A model generated the notes under the pieces. That model was not told the origin of the DNA and did no database searches. It saw only the letters and a program-made list of their open reading frames with translations. Shown here piece after piece: positions 1 through 11,104 of a stretch of DNA of 64,000 nucleotides (position 1 is the stretch's first letter; every line of letters starts with the position of its first letter). Origin of the DNA: Paragorgia papillata (lineage: Eukaryota > Cnidaria > Anthozoa > Scleralcyonacea > Coralliidae). Where the stretch lies: the NCBI GenBank assembly GCA_035771165.1, contig JAWNZC010000348.1, forward strand, positions 124,001 through 188,000. Reading direction: 5' to 3'. The translations under genes and the position numbers were made by a program.

Positions 1-187
1 GAGACCAATTACACTACACTGTGAGACCAATTATTTGTTATGACAGGCATGCGATAAAAGTCCACCACATATGTTTTGAGATGCATATTACGTGCATGCT
101 CTCAATCAAGCACCTTTCCTAGCTAATATTCAGAAGGTTGTGGGTTTGAGACCTGTCTGGAGCTCAGAGTTTTCTGAATTTACAGTC

Positions 188-507
188 AAAATGGAAATAC
201 CTTCCCACTTCTACTTCTGTAGTTTGTTGTGTATAATTTACTGTATTTCTCTAGTCACTACTGAAGCAAATGAAAAATTTTTTGTTGAGAAATGTGAATA
301 AAAACTTGTATAATTTAGTTTTCATGGAATTTAATCATAATATAACGAATGTTTCTCCCAAATCGATAACCAACAAACAAGTACTGTATGAATCAAGAAT
401 AAGTGACTTTTATCACTAGATTTTTCTTATATTTCTGTAGCGGCTACAGAAATAGAGTAATACACAACAAACTACAGAAGTAGAAGTGGGAAGGTATTTC
501 CATTTCA
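188..507. repeat. Fold-back (MITE-like) element
   Basis: Arms of about 60 bp, near 188-250 and 448-507, are reverse complements; both carry the string CCCACTTCTACTTCTG or its complement. The spacer is about 200 bp. No transposase is present, so it is a non-autonomous inverted-repeat element of unknown family. Confidence 0.7.
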
Positions 508-833
508 ACTGTAACAACTTATGACAACTTGTACAACAAAAACAAGCAAAATTCAATACAATGCCATTAACCTGTCACGTTATATGCTGATGATACTGAA
601 AAACCTGCTTGACAGGATTCTGAAAGTTCTATTTAATGCTAGACTACATAGTATATGTACTATATCAAGTGTTAAAGGTCTGTTTACATGTGCAATTTTT
701 GATATGATAAATATCACCAACAGCTGGTTTAGATACATCATTGTTAAGTAATTACTAACAAGTGAAAAACACTGGCAGAAAACTGAGAAAGATGAAACCA
801 GAAACTATTTTTCTACTTAACATATGTAAATCA

Positions 834-965
834 GAAGTTGGCGATATTTATTATATAAAATAGAGTGTTTTATTGATTTTTCCACCACTAATAGAAGTGA
901 TAATCTCACATGTGCAATTATTTATGATAATCGCACATGTGACGATTATCGCTAAATCAGCATTA
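834..965. repeat. Dispersed repeat, copy 1 (copy 2 at 9372-9485)
   Basis: About 110 bp that recurs in the same orientation at 9372-9485 in ACBD5 intron 8. The 3' half is itself a palindrome built on ACATGTGCGATTATT and its complement. No coding potential; a short non-autonomous element. Confidence 0.65.
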
Positions 966-1019
966 TAGTTTAATGCAATTTTTGCAAGGCAATAGGACAA
1001 TTTTTTTATATAATAAACA

Positions 1020-1170
1020 GAACAATACATGGATGCTTGGAAATATTAAATTTATTTCTCGTGTTGAACAGGATATCTCACTCGTTCGCTTCACTCACTC
1101 GTACGATATCCTGGTCAACACTCAAAATAAATTTCATATTTCCACACATCCATGTATTATTCTCTATTTA
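1020..1170. repeat. Fold-back element
   Basis: Arms near 1028-1078 and 1104-1160 are near-perfect reverse complements, running from the CATGGATG region to GATATCCTGG. The central loop, with its CTCACTCG strings, resembles the loop of the fold-back at 46320-46455, suggesting one family. Confidence 0.65.
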
Positions 1171-2199
1171 TCACATCAAAAATTGCATGTGTAAATGGGC
1201 CTTAATATTGCTACATCTGTCCTTCAATTTAATTAATTTCATATATGAAAAATAATTTTTATTAAATTTAATAAAATTATAATATATTTAAATGAAGCAT
1301 TTTTTTCTGTATACAACATGTAAATTACATCAACCCTCTATATTATTATATAAACAATGCATTTGGCCACAGCTGACATAATTTTGATAGTCTTGTAAAC
1401 AGTATTGAGTTACAACAGATCTAAATTAATAATATTGTCACATTCTTCTCTGTTCTTTAAATGATAAACAAGAGAAAATACTTGAAAGAGATCTTAAATC
1501 CTATTTAAAATCAAGAATCTAATATCATTATAATCATTTTCTTCTTCACCTCAGCTGGTGTAATAAAATAATGATACTTTGAAGGCACTTCTTAATTTAT
1601 AAATCTGCTACAGTTATACTCAGAAATACTTGAGGTTTAGATTTCTATGTACAAGAGACAAAACACGACTTCTGACAATAAACCTCAATGTAGTATCAAC
1701 AACCACTCTCTAGTAACACCGCTGCTAATCAAGAATTCATTTGAACAAAAACACGTTGAGTCATTTCAAGATATCAATGACTTTTAAAATCTAAAAATAA
1801 AACTGAAAGAATTTTCGTCTGGGTAAAGTGAAATTATACTCGACAGTACTCGGTAGAATGAAAAAGAATAACAGCAATAAAGATACTATAAAGAAGCAAA
1901 AACTTCACACAGCACAGACACAACTTCAGTGAATGATCATTAAAATAGATGTTTAATACAAGTAACTATGATTTGAACCTTACTAGTACTTTGAGCTTTA
2001 TCAAATATATTTGTTACCAAAAAGAAACTAGAACAGTAATTTAATAAATAGAGATGAAAATGAACCAATAATTTACCTTTTTCAACACTTTGAGAACCTC
2101 TTTTCGTATTTTTTTCTGGCGTGATATGAAACACGAGGCAAAGGCAAGACGCTTCCGAACTAAACTTTGCTGAAACCGGATTGTACTTTTTAATGCCTC

Positions 2200-2319
2200 G
2201 GAGCGCACGAATTTCCGGTTATCAAGGCGTGGGCACGCGTGATCCATGCGTGATACATTCGCGTTATACACACGTGATTCACGCGTGTTTTTGCCTGCAT
2301 CAATTTTGCATTGTTTATC
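2200..2319 (+). promoter_or_regulatory. Putative ACBD5 promoter/5' UTR with CGTG cluster
   Basis: Directly upstream of the ACBD5 start lies a locally GC-richer stretch. Positions 2228-2288 carry a run of CGTG/CACG motifs (ACGCGTGAT, ATGCGTGAT, ACACGTGATT, ACGCGTG) that resembles a degenerate short tandem repeat of E-box/HRE-like sites. No TATA box is obvious. Promoter status is inferred from position only. Confidence 0.35.
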
Positions 2320-4529
2320 ATGATGGCGGATTCGGAGCAGAAGTTCGATGCTGCGGTTCAAGTTATTCGTTCGTTACCAAAGTCTGGTTAGTTTTAAAGT
2401 TATGAGAATATCGTGTAAGCTGCGGACAATTACATATTTACTTTTATTCTGTTTTTTTTATAGGTTCCTTTCAGCCATCTCACGATATGATGTTAAAAGT
2501 AAGTTACATCACTTTATCACTTATAAAAGTTACATGTATTACTGTAAATTTGTAATACGTTTAATTCTCTATTTATATTTTGTCGTCGTTGTTTTTAAAC
2601 GTATCTTTGTTTTTAAACAATATAATAAAAAATAAGTCAATAGAACTACACGTATAAATTTGGCGCAATATAATTATATAATTTCCATTAAAAATAAGCT
2701 TAATTAATTTAATTCTGATACTATATAGAGCTCCTTAGACAGCTCTTTATTATATAAAAATTGAAAAGGTTGAAAGGTTGGTGCAATCATGGATGCAATC
2801 TTGGATAAACCGATAAAGTATTTTTCTTAATGGCAGCAAAAGCCAAATTTTTTTGAAATAAATTAAATATAAACTGACTAAAATTTTCTGCGAAGTACAA
2901 AAAACTTTCATGCAAACAAGTTTCATAAAAATTTTTTTTTTATTTAAACAATATTTTGAACAACAATAACCCCAAGAGCTAAAAGCTCATCATGGGGACT
3001 TGTGTTAATTTACATTACATATTATGAGGACCATGAACAAGAAAGGACAAGCATGCACCAAAAATAAATATTAAATAAATGACAGTAATTAACTAGAGCA
3101 GTTGCTACTTCTATTAACAGAAATCAAATTAACTTATGAAAAACGTTTAGTATGGCTTATAGAAGATCTTACTTTTGAAAAAATAGCAGCATTAGAATAA
3201 AAGTCCTGGATTGGTATACTCAGGGCCATCGAGAGCTGGGATGGGCCCTGGGTCAAACGTTGGAGCTGGGCCCCCCACCAAAATCAATGTTTTAATACCA
3301 TCATTTTCGAGTATTCTAAACGCCAATCTTTGCATCAGAAATAAAATATTACATTTTAAAATTAGTAGTAATATAACTCCTCGCAACTTGAATTTATCTT
3401 GTCTACTCGTTACCAGAAACCTGTAAGTTTTACTTTCCTTAGGTTTATTTATATACAGCAATAATACATTTCTTGGACTAAAATGTTATGGGCCCCTATT
3501 TGCCCCAGGGTAATTACCCCGCTTAATCCCCCCCCCCTCTCAACGCTACTGGGTGCACCGTTGCAGCAAAGGTCCTTTGTTAGAAAGAAACAAGTGAAAT
3601 AAAATGATACTTACAGTAATATTGGAATAATCATATATCAAAGATAAGCCAATCAGGTCAGATGCAAATAATCATAAATGGAAATGAGATGAAGTTACTT
3701 GCTATTGTTTATAATACTTTTTTTCTCTTTAAAACTTAACAGTTCATATAAATCACATGTTAATTTCTTTTTCCATTTTACACCAAGCAAATTTGAAAAT
3801 CTAATGAGTGGGAAATTTGTATGAATTTTACTCCTAAATCAGAAAACAAAGAATTCAAGCAAATTTCTGGGTACAAGAATCTTTATGTATTATTCTTTGT
3901 AATACTTTAGTTTTATGGCTACTATAAACAAGCAAAAGAGGGTCCTTGCACAGAAGCAAAACCTTCATTTTGGGATATGGTGAAAAAAGCTAAATGGTAT
4001 GTATTTGGATGAAAACCCCACTTTATGTTTACATGCAGCATGATGGTGGTGATGATAATTGATGATGGTGATAATGATGATTGATGATGATCATAATGAT
4101 GGTGGTGGTGATAGTTGATTATGGTGATGATAGTGATAATGATGATCATAATGATGATTAATGATGATGATGATAGTGATAATGGTGATGATGATAGTGA
4201 TAATGGTGATGATGATGATAATTGTGATGATAAATGATAATGGTGATGATGATAATTGTGATGATAAATGATAATGGTGATGATGATGATGATGATAATT
4301 GTGATAATGATGATGATTGATAATGGTGATGATAATTATGTTAATGTTGATGATGATAATAATGATGATTTGATCTGACACTGGCTTTAGTAATTAAAGG
4401 TTCTTGTATGTTTAATTTTGTTATTCAGGGAAGCATGGTCAAAGCTTGGCAATATTAGCAAAGAAGATGCCATGGAAAATTATGTAAATGAACTTAAAAA
4501 GGTATTTATTAGTAGAATTTATTATCCTG

Positions 4530-4587
<58 letters not shown>

Positions 4588-7500
4588 TACATACATACAT
4601 ATACAATAATACATGTACAATACAGTACAATACTAGGATGGAGTAACAATATTAGATGAAAAGTTTTTTGTGGTGGCAGATCAATAGTCTTGGTGGGTCA
4701 GGTCAAAATACTATAATCTTTGGTCACTATGACATAATGGTATTTTAACAACATTCTTTCAATTTTTTAGGTTATAGAAAAAATGCCAGAAACAGATCAA
4801 GCCTCACAGTTTCTTCACTCCCTTGAACCATTTTATAAAGCTGTTTATAAAAACAAAGAAAATGCTCCACCCATATTTAATATATTCCACAGAAAACATA
4901 TTAAACAAACCAATAAAATGAATGGACATATACATGTTAATGGTGACCTGACTTCTAAAGAAGACATTGTCCAGAATGGAGTAGATGAATACCAGTTAAA
5001 TACAAGTCAAGCTAGTTTCCTGCACAATATTGAGAGTGTCCATGTTTCTGCAAAAGAACTTAATGGTAGTGTTGAGTCAGCAAGTTTGTTAAACAATGAA
5101 AAGATTAGAGAGATCAAAGCTGGTATGCCTGATATAAAGAAAGGTTGGTCATTTTGCTGCCTACATTTCAAACTTAACCCATTGCTGCCCACGATGTCTG
5201 AGAGTTGTCCCTATGATGAGTAAAACCATCTGGCATCACACTGACAGAGTAAAACAATAAACGGGTTAGCCAGCTCAGGCAGGAATGGATGAAGGTAGCC
5301 CTAAACTAAACAAGCTATACAGCATATATAAGCTATATACATGTATATATATATACATGTACATATATATATAAAATAACATTTTGAAAGCAAGCGCGGC
5401 GATTGGTTGAAAGCCGTGTTTCTATAACTTTATGGAAACACAGCAAGGTCCACGCCATTCAATACGCCATCATTACGGTGTAGGATACGCCATTATGAAG
5501 AGTAAGGAGAATTTACGCTTTGATGCAATGATTATTTTTACGTTCTATACCTATTTTCGACAGGTTATTTTTAAAACAATACGAAATATTTGAATAAGAA
5601 TATAAAGGAAATAGAAAACATTTTTTCCATGTTCCCATACAGTTATAGAAACACTTGTGAAAGTTTGGGAGAACTCAAAATAGCGTGGAAACACTCGCCC
5701 TGCGGGCTCGTGTTCCCACTACAATTTCTCGTTCTCCCAAACTTCCACTCGTGTTTCTATAATTCTATGGAAACACGGAAAATGTTTTCTATTTCTTAAA
5801 TATATATATATATATATTAGTTTAGTTTAGTTTAATTAATTCGTCACAATATAATTAGTACAAATACATAAATAAATAATTATAATAAAGTTGTGACAAG
5901 GGAGTAAAACAGAACTTTTGTCCCAATTGAAATCAACCCCCTAATAATTAGTGTTGATAAGAAAATAACATAGTTTTATAATAATAATATAATATTAGTA
6001 CAACAGTCTATAATACGGTAGTCTAGTCAGATAATTGATAGGTGGCTAACTTAGTCTTATACCTCGAATTTAATTTACTAGTAAAAGTAACTAGAGAGTT
6101 GCATGTCTTGAAGTCTTGGGGAAGAGTGTTCCATAACTTGGCAGCTCTTGGAAAAAAGGATTTACGAAAATAGTCTTGTTTATGTTTATAATTTAGGTAG
6201 AAATTGTTTGAGTCGAAATTACGAGTACTGTATCTAGAGGCACAGATGTCGGTCAAGTATTGAGATAAGTCAATTGTCATAAGGCCATTTCTGAATTTAA
6301 AGATCATATTTAAGTCACTGATTTCTCTCCGATATTCAAGTACGATATATATGGTACAGTGGTACAGTATACTGACAATTTTATTTATTTAATTTATTTA
6401 CTTTGCCACTATAAATTACCAAATCGTGTTATAGAAAATTATCTAGCATCTAATATATTTTTAAAATATTAAGCAGTACAGTAGTATTAACAACTTACAA
6501 TAACAGCTTGTAAGCAATTAAATAAATAAAGGGAAGCATGGGTGGCATGTGCTCTTAGAGCACCGCCTCTCACCAAAAGTTAAACCCCAGTTAGTCTTAG
6601 TACTTGGATGGGTGACCGCTTGGGAATGACCCTGTTGTTGAGCTTATAAAATTATATTTTTCCTCAGCTACAGAAAGCCCTTCTGGCAACAATCATTCGA
6701 GATTGACTGAAAATAAAAGTTTTGGTGATGTCAATGATAACAAGGATGAGGATGAAGATGATGATGATGATGATTTATTTTGTGATTCTCTTGGTCCTGA
6801 ATTATTGGAACAAGAGGTGTGTTGAATTTTCTATTTTTAATTTACAGTACTTATAAATATAAAATATTAACTAGGAAATTTGCTTAAATTTAAAAAAATT
6901 GCCTCATGTTAAAAACAGCGCTGAGTTTTCCAACTTTGTCATTCATCATGGTTAGGTAAATGTGTTTTTCAAAGCAATTTTAAAGTTTGTCACCACGACA
7001 AAACATTTTTGGCAGTGATGGATCCAGCTTGATCTGGTAGGGGGGGGCAGATCTAGAATTTTTTTAACCTTAGTCAAACCATGTGCCCCCGGAAAATTTT
7101 TGAAATTTGGACCTCTGAAATGGCATTTCCTGCATTCTGACGGTACTTTGAAGAAAGATTTAAAAGTTTTAAATCGTGTTTTCAATAGCGCATTTTATCA
7201 AACCTCCACTTTATCCCTAAATTTATTTGACACCTTCCACGTTTTATTATGGATTTTATTAGGGATATCACAAGGAAGCTGGACATTAGAAATGTGATTG
7301 ACATTTTCAATGAAAAGCCACGTCGCATCCCACTGCAGCAAGGCACTAATTGAGTAATTGGCACCCCCCCTGCACCCCCTTGGCCAAGGGCCAGGAGGGG
7401 TCCGCACCCCCCTGTAAATCCATCACTGATTTTTGGGACAGCTTTGACTTGATATTGATGTAGCTAGTTAATGTGGTGTTTTAGGTTAACAGGAGTGAGC

Positions 7501-10500
7501 TGCTTCCTTCCGATGCACTGGAATCTGTTCAGGAAGATGTTGTGAATATTGGTAGTAGATATGGTCAGGAACATTCAAGTCTTTCAGATGTGGAAATTAT
7601 TGAACAATTTAGTACAAAGAACTATGAAGACAATATTGATGAATCAAGTACTCCAAATATAGAGAAGATAACTCATGTTCATTTTGAAGATTTGAGTGCG
7701 TCTCTTGGTGAACAGAAAACAGCGAAAAATGTCGAAGGCTTGTTAAGAACTAATGTGGAGAAGGAATGTATGATACAACCAAACCAATTAGGAGCTGGCT
7801 GTGGTGGAGGTGATGAAAGGGAACTTTTAAGAGCTACTTCTGAAAGAAAACAGGCGCAAAGAAACGGTATGTACTATCATCTGCAAATCATCTTTTACTA
7901 CTGCATCTGTGAATTGATTTTTTTTTTTGTTTCCGAATATGATGGTAAATCTGAATATGATGGTAAATTCAAATATACATGTATGCATGGTGGTAAAAAT
8001 TTGAAGTGGCAATTATTTTCCAGTCGTTTTCATGGTTTTTTTTCCATGCTGCACAACCAAGGTTGATTAATTCAAATCAGTCAAGCTGACCTTTTGACTA
8101 CAGGGATGTTGCACGCGTTGTTAGCAAAGAAAATGGTACACGTCGCGTCGGACAGTTTTAATCTCAGTGTCTTCAAAGTGGAAAGTCATGCATGAAAGGG
8201 TTAAGCTACTCCTGTCTGAGCAGACCAAAAATGGCCTCTGTTGTTTTACTCTTATAACGCCAGATGATTTTACTCATTAAAGGGAGAACGCTTAGAGGCT
8301 TAGACATCCTATGAGTAAGAGGCTCATGTTAAAAGTGCACGACATAAGCTAAGACCAAAGTGTTGATTTTTACGGAGGGAGGAAAACCGCAGAACCCTGC
8401 GAAAAACCCTCGAAGCACAGGGGAGACCAACTAAACTCTACTCGCATGAAATTCAAGTTCGAGAACGGGGTTATTCCCAGACGGTCACCCATCCAAGTAC
8501 TAACCCCGTCCACCTGGGCTTAACTACAGCGGTGAGAGGCAGCGCCCTAACAGCACACGCCACCCGTGCTTCTCTATAGACAGCAATGGGTTAATGAGAC
8601 AATTGACAAACATTTCGTAACACTATTTTTGTTGGGTTCGCAGTAACTCATTAGGCTTAAAAACACCAGCACACGCGGATTGAGCAAAACGTCGGATTTA
8701 TAATGCGTGGATCAGATTTTCATCTACGCTCTTTTTTCATCTAAGTGACAGTTGTACATAATTTCATATGCCATTAAAAAAATTTTTTAAATGTACACTT
8801 TTTTTTTAAATCTAGCGCGTCAGCAATCTGATAGACCATTGAGGTATGGACACCGGTATCGAAGGCGAAGTCAAGAAAGTGACAGTGATGAAAGTCCTGG
8901 AAGATCTGATCATAACTCAAGCAGTGAAAGAGATGACCCAGCTGGTGATCGAATTGCAGATCTTCTCGTAGAAATTCAAGATAACATGAAGAAAATCTTG
9001 GAAAGATTGAAAAGAGTGGAAAATTCTTTGGAACGAAATCAGAATGTAAGTGATTTCAGTTAGAATTGCTTATAGTGTAATTGTAAAAGGAGATATTAAT
9101 AGTCGATCTTCGTGGCCAGTAGTGTAGGTCAGAAGTATCACAATGCAATAAGATACTGTGGAAGTGCAGTCGAAGGTGCTTCTTGTTTTGAAATTATACT
9201 GTAAATAAAACTAGAGGGCACAGAGACAGAGTGCATACCTTCGCTAACGGATTAAGGATGTTTATTATAGAAAAAAAAGTCCTTCCCAGTCTTTTCCGTC
9301 TCGCCTTCGGCGTTCGCGCCTTCAGCGCTCGATGCTCTTCGACTTGTGGCAAGAAAACACGAGCTATTATTAGTTTTTATTATATAAAATAGAGTGTTTT
9401 ATTGTTTTTTCCGCCACTAATAAAAGTGATAATCTCACATGTGCGATTATTTATGATAATCGCATATGTGACGATTATCGCTGAAGGACTTAGTTCGAAA
9501 CGTCATGTCTCGCGTATATTTCCTAAATTTCCGCAGTTTACCACATTTTCCGCTTTGTTATGCCCAAAACGACACTACCCACGCAGCACTCTACTTTTGA
9601 TCAGGAATTGGTTATAATTTGTTAGCTGTAAAATTTGTTAGCTTTTAAATCACTGGTACATTGTTATTGCAAAAATGAAGAACATCCTGTGATATACTAC
9701 TATAGATATGCGAAAAGAATGTGATTGTCTACGGGTAGCTAGATTTCATCCTAGATTGCTATAAAAGTTGCCAAAATATTCAGTCCAAGTTACCTCTTGC
9801 TCTGCGCCTCGTACCTTCTGGTCACTGCTTCTGGTGCTCCTACATTTATAGTCTAATAACTAATTTCCTAGATTTTCTTTAAATTCTTTTTATTTTAGTC
9901 TTGGTTTGAAAATTACAAGCCATCCAAAACCTTGATATTTCTCATTATTTGGCCCTTTATTGTCAACATCATTTTCAGGTTCCTACGCCGGAAAAGGTAT
10001 TTTGCAATCTCATATTTTTGATAATAGAGTAATGAACTTGTCGTGATAATAAATTTGAAAAAAGATTTGAAACACGTCGAAATCATGGTGAAATTATAGA
10101 TCTTAATACTGAATAGTTCTTACTACAACTGTTATAAACTAGGTTTTGCTAAGAACTTCTTATACTAGTAAGAACTGTTTGTATGATAAACGTTTACTAA
10201 TATTATCCAAGAAAGATTACCGAAAAAGTACAGACGATATGTACACATTTAGGGCCTGTTCACGTGAGACTGGGTTGACGTCATCAGGCATCTCATTTGC
10301 ATGTTGCAAAAACCTGAATATCTCTGGAACATTATCTCGGGGGCTAGAGTCAAAGTTGATCCTGTTTCACATGGTAAAACGCAACTACCGAGTTGTCCCT
10401 ACAAACGACACGCCAGTAACGTCAACAATTAAACGCACGCAAATTGCACGTGAACAAGAATAGTGCGTATAAACTAGAATGTGTTTTTTTTACAATGTAC

Positions 10501-11043
10501 GCATGCGTAATTATACAAAAGTTGACCCTAACCCCCGAGATAACTCGGGTGAAGGCGTTCACATGGAGGTAGGGTTAACTCTGACCCTAGGGTTACCCTA
10601 TCGCTCATACCGAGTTATTCCTATCCCCGAGTTATCTTGGTCTCATGTGAACGGTTTACTTTTTTAACATGGAAATAAACTAACACCGAGATATCCCGGG
10701 GGATATAGATAACCCTACCTCCCAAGATAACTCGCTTCATGTGAACAGGCTCTTACCAAGCTAAGATAACAATGTATAAGATCGTAGTTCTGTTTGAAGA
10801 AGTGTTTGAAACTTAAAAGTTAAAAACTGTCGAAAGAATAAGTTGAACATTTGAAAATGTGTATCATTTCTGAAACTATTTTTGATAATTTAGAAATATA
10901 CTGCTCATTTAACTCAGTTTTATACTTGCACAAAAAACACTGTTTATTTGCATAACCATGTCAAAGAAGTTTGTTTCTCTAAATTTAAAAAGATTATGTT
11001 CATCTATTTTCTCCACAGATATAATGGTTTAAAGAAAAGGTAG
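2320..11043 (+). CDS. ACBD5: Acyl-CoA-binding domain protein 5 (peroxisomal, tail-anchored)
   Basis: Exons: 2320-2386, 2464-2498, 3911-3996, 4429-4501, 4771-5143, 6668-6816, 7485-7866, 8816-9045, 9899-9996, 11019-11043; all junctions are GT-AG and keep phase, giving 505 aa (human ACBD5 is of similar length). Residues about 9-100 form an acyl-CoA-binding domain, with ligand-site signatures YYKQAKEGPC and AKWEAW. An acidic run followed by LFCDSLGPE (about 237-257) matches the FFAT-like VAPB-binding site of vertebrate ACBD5. Exon 8 is Arg-rich, then forms a coiled coil (about 433-463). Residues 476-494 are one hydrophobic segment followed by Arg/Lys: a C-terminal tail anchor. In the family the protein binds very-long-chain acyl-CoA on peroxisomes and tethers them to the ER. 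The start could be Met1 or Met2 (2323). Without the last splice the protein ends at a TGA just after 9996, adding a few residues. ACBD4 is the alternative paralogue name. Confidence 0.93.
4043..4372. repeat. ATG/GAT trinucleotide microsatellite
   Basis: Imperfect (GAT)n with interspersed GGTGAT and AATGAT units in ACBD5 intron 3 (3997-4428). Open frames rich in Ile and His read from it are artefacts of the repeat. Confidence 0.9.
4533..4584. repeat. (AAT)n microsatellite
   Basis: About 17 uninterrupted AAT units in ACBD5 intron 4 (4502-4770), followed by a short (CATA)n stretch. Confidence 0.95.
5170..5280. repeat. Copy of the GAGTAAAA.C.TCTGGC dispersed element
   Basis: Begins with AACCCATTGCTGCC and ends with GGGTTAG. 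It carries one to two modules of the GAGTAAAAYCRTCTGGCRT type. Related copies lie at 8195-8290, about 32625-32820, 34285-34465 and 50460-50530; the array at 55137-56757 is an expanded relative. It lies just inside ACBD5 intron 5. Confidence 0.6.
5385..5815. repeat. Fold-back element, GTGTTTCTATAA family
   Basis: The core 5605-5800 is a palindrome: GAAATAGAAAACATTTT on the left and AAAATGTTTTCTATTTC on the right, with inner arms containing AGTTTGGGAGAACTC and its complement. A close relative lies at 43110-43320; a looser one (same GAAATAGAAAATG ends) lies at 19558-19866 and 20293-20551. A (TA)n tract abuts the right end. Confidence 0.7.
5816..6340 (-). pseudogene. 3' fragment of a non-LTR retrotransposon (LINE)
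   Basis: On the minus strand, 6307-6023 reads as the conserved C-terminus that follows the reverse transcriptase in CR1/L2-type LINEs: RYSTRN, then NYKHKQDYFRKSFFPRAAKLWNT (as two adjacent segments), then a short tail and stop. It is 5'-truncated with no RT core, and ends in an AT-rich 3' UTR with a short (TTAGT)n-type tail on the plus strand. It lies antisense in ACBD5 intron 5. Confidence 0.75.
6533..6650 (+). mobile_element. 5S-rRNA-derived SINE
   Basis: Contains AGTACTTGGATGGGTGACCG followed by CTTGGGAAT, which is the box C region of the 5S rRNA internal promoter, preceded by a degenerate 5S-like 5' half. A second copy in opposite orientation is at 8440-8580, and a degenerate relative at 11998-12080. 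Divergence between copies and intronic position argue for a 5S-derived SINE rather than a functional 5S gene. Confidence 0.7.
7013..7428. mobile_element. Non-autonomous hAT-type element with intact TSD
   Basis: Ends are CAGTGATGGATCCAG and AATCCATCACTG. The flanks are a perfect 8-bp duplication, ATTTTTGG, at 7005-7012 and 7429-7436. An 8-bp TSD with CA..TG inverted ends is the hAT signature. No transposase is left; the interior is G/C-run rich. It lies in ACBD5 intron 6 (6817-7484). Confidence 0.8.
8195..8290. repeat. Copy of the GAGTAAAA.C.TCTGGC element (inverted)
   Basis: Contains TTTTACTCTTATAACGCCAG and GATTTTACTCATTAAAGG, the complement of the 25-bp module expanded at 55 kb, and starts with GCATGAAAGGGTTAAG, the family's terminal sequence. 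Lies in ACBD5 intron 7. Confidence 0.6.
8440..8580 (-). mobile_element. 5S-rRNA-derived SINE (minus strand)
   Basis: On the minus strand it reads GTTAGTACTTGGATGGGTGA then CCGTCTGGGAATAACC, matching the 5S box C region, with the same upstream segment (GCACGGGTGGCGTG, CTGCCTCTCACC) as the copy at 6533-6650. The shared non-5S head supports one SINE family. Confidence 0.72.
9372..9485. repeat. Dispersed repeat, copy 2 (copy 1 at 834-965)
   Basis: Nearly identical to 834-965 in the same orientation, including the CACATGTGCGATTATTTATG palindrome. Lies in ACBD5 intron 8. Confidence 0.65.
10252..10756. mobile_element. MITE with AGGGCCTGTTCACGTGA ends
   Basis: Left end AGGGCCTGTTCACGTGA and right end TCATGTGAACAGGCTCT are inverted repeats. 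The interior has repeated CCGAGATAACTCG and CCGAGTTAT strings. No transposase. It lies in ACBD5 intron 9 between the tail-anchor exon and the last coding exon. The ends resemble the AGGGCCTGTTTACAAGGA family at 41955-42346. Confidence 0.7.
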
Positions 11044-11104
11044 TGTTACATAACCTGACACCTCTGGGAAAATATCAACTTCGTACCCAGTGTCTTTACC
11101 GCTC

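Larger units (their letters stand above)
1..2319. other. 5' flank of ACBD5, no gene seen
   Basis: AT-rich DNA upstream of the ACBD5 start. The short open frames on both strands look like chance: none has splice signals or recognisable similarity. It holds the palindromic elements listed at 188-507, 834-965 and 1020-1170. I see nothing else from 1170 to 2200. Confidence 0.6.

Noticed and set aside
2041..2361. 106-codon minus-strand frame overlapping the ACBD5 first exon
   Set aside because: No similarity or splice signals; it spans the presumed ACBD5 promoter and exon 1 in antisense.
6533..6650. Functional 5S rRNA gene
   Set aside because: Only the box C part is well kept, the two copies diverge, share a non-5S head and lie in introns; a SINE fits better.
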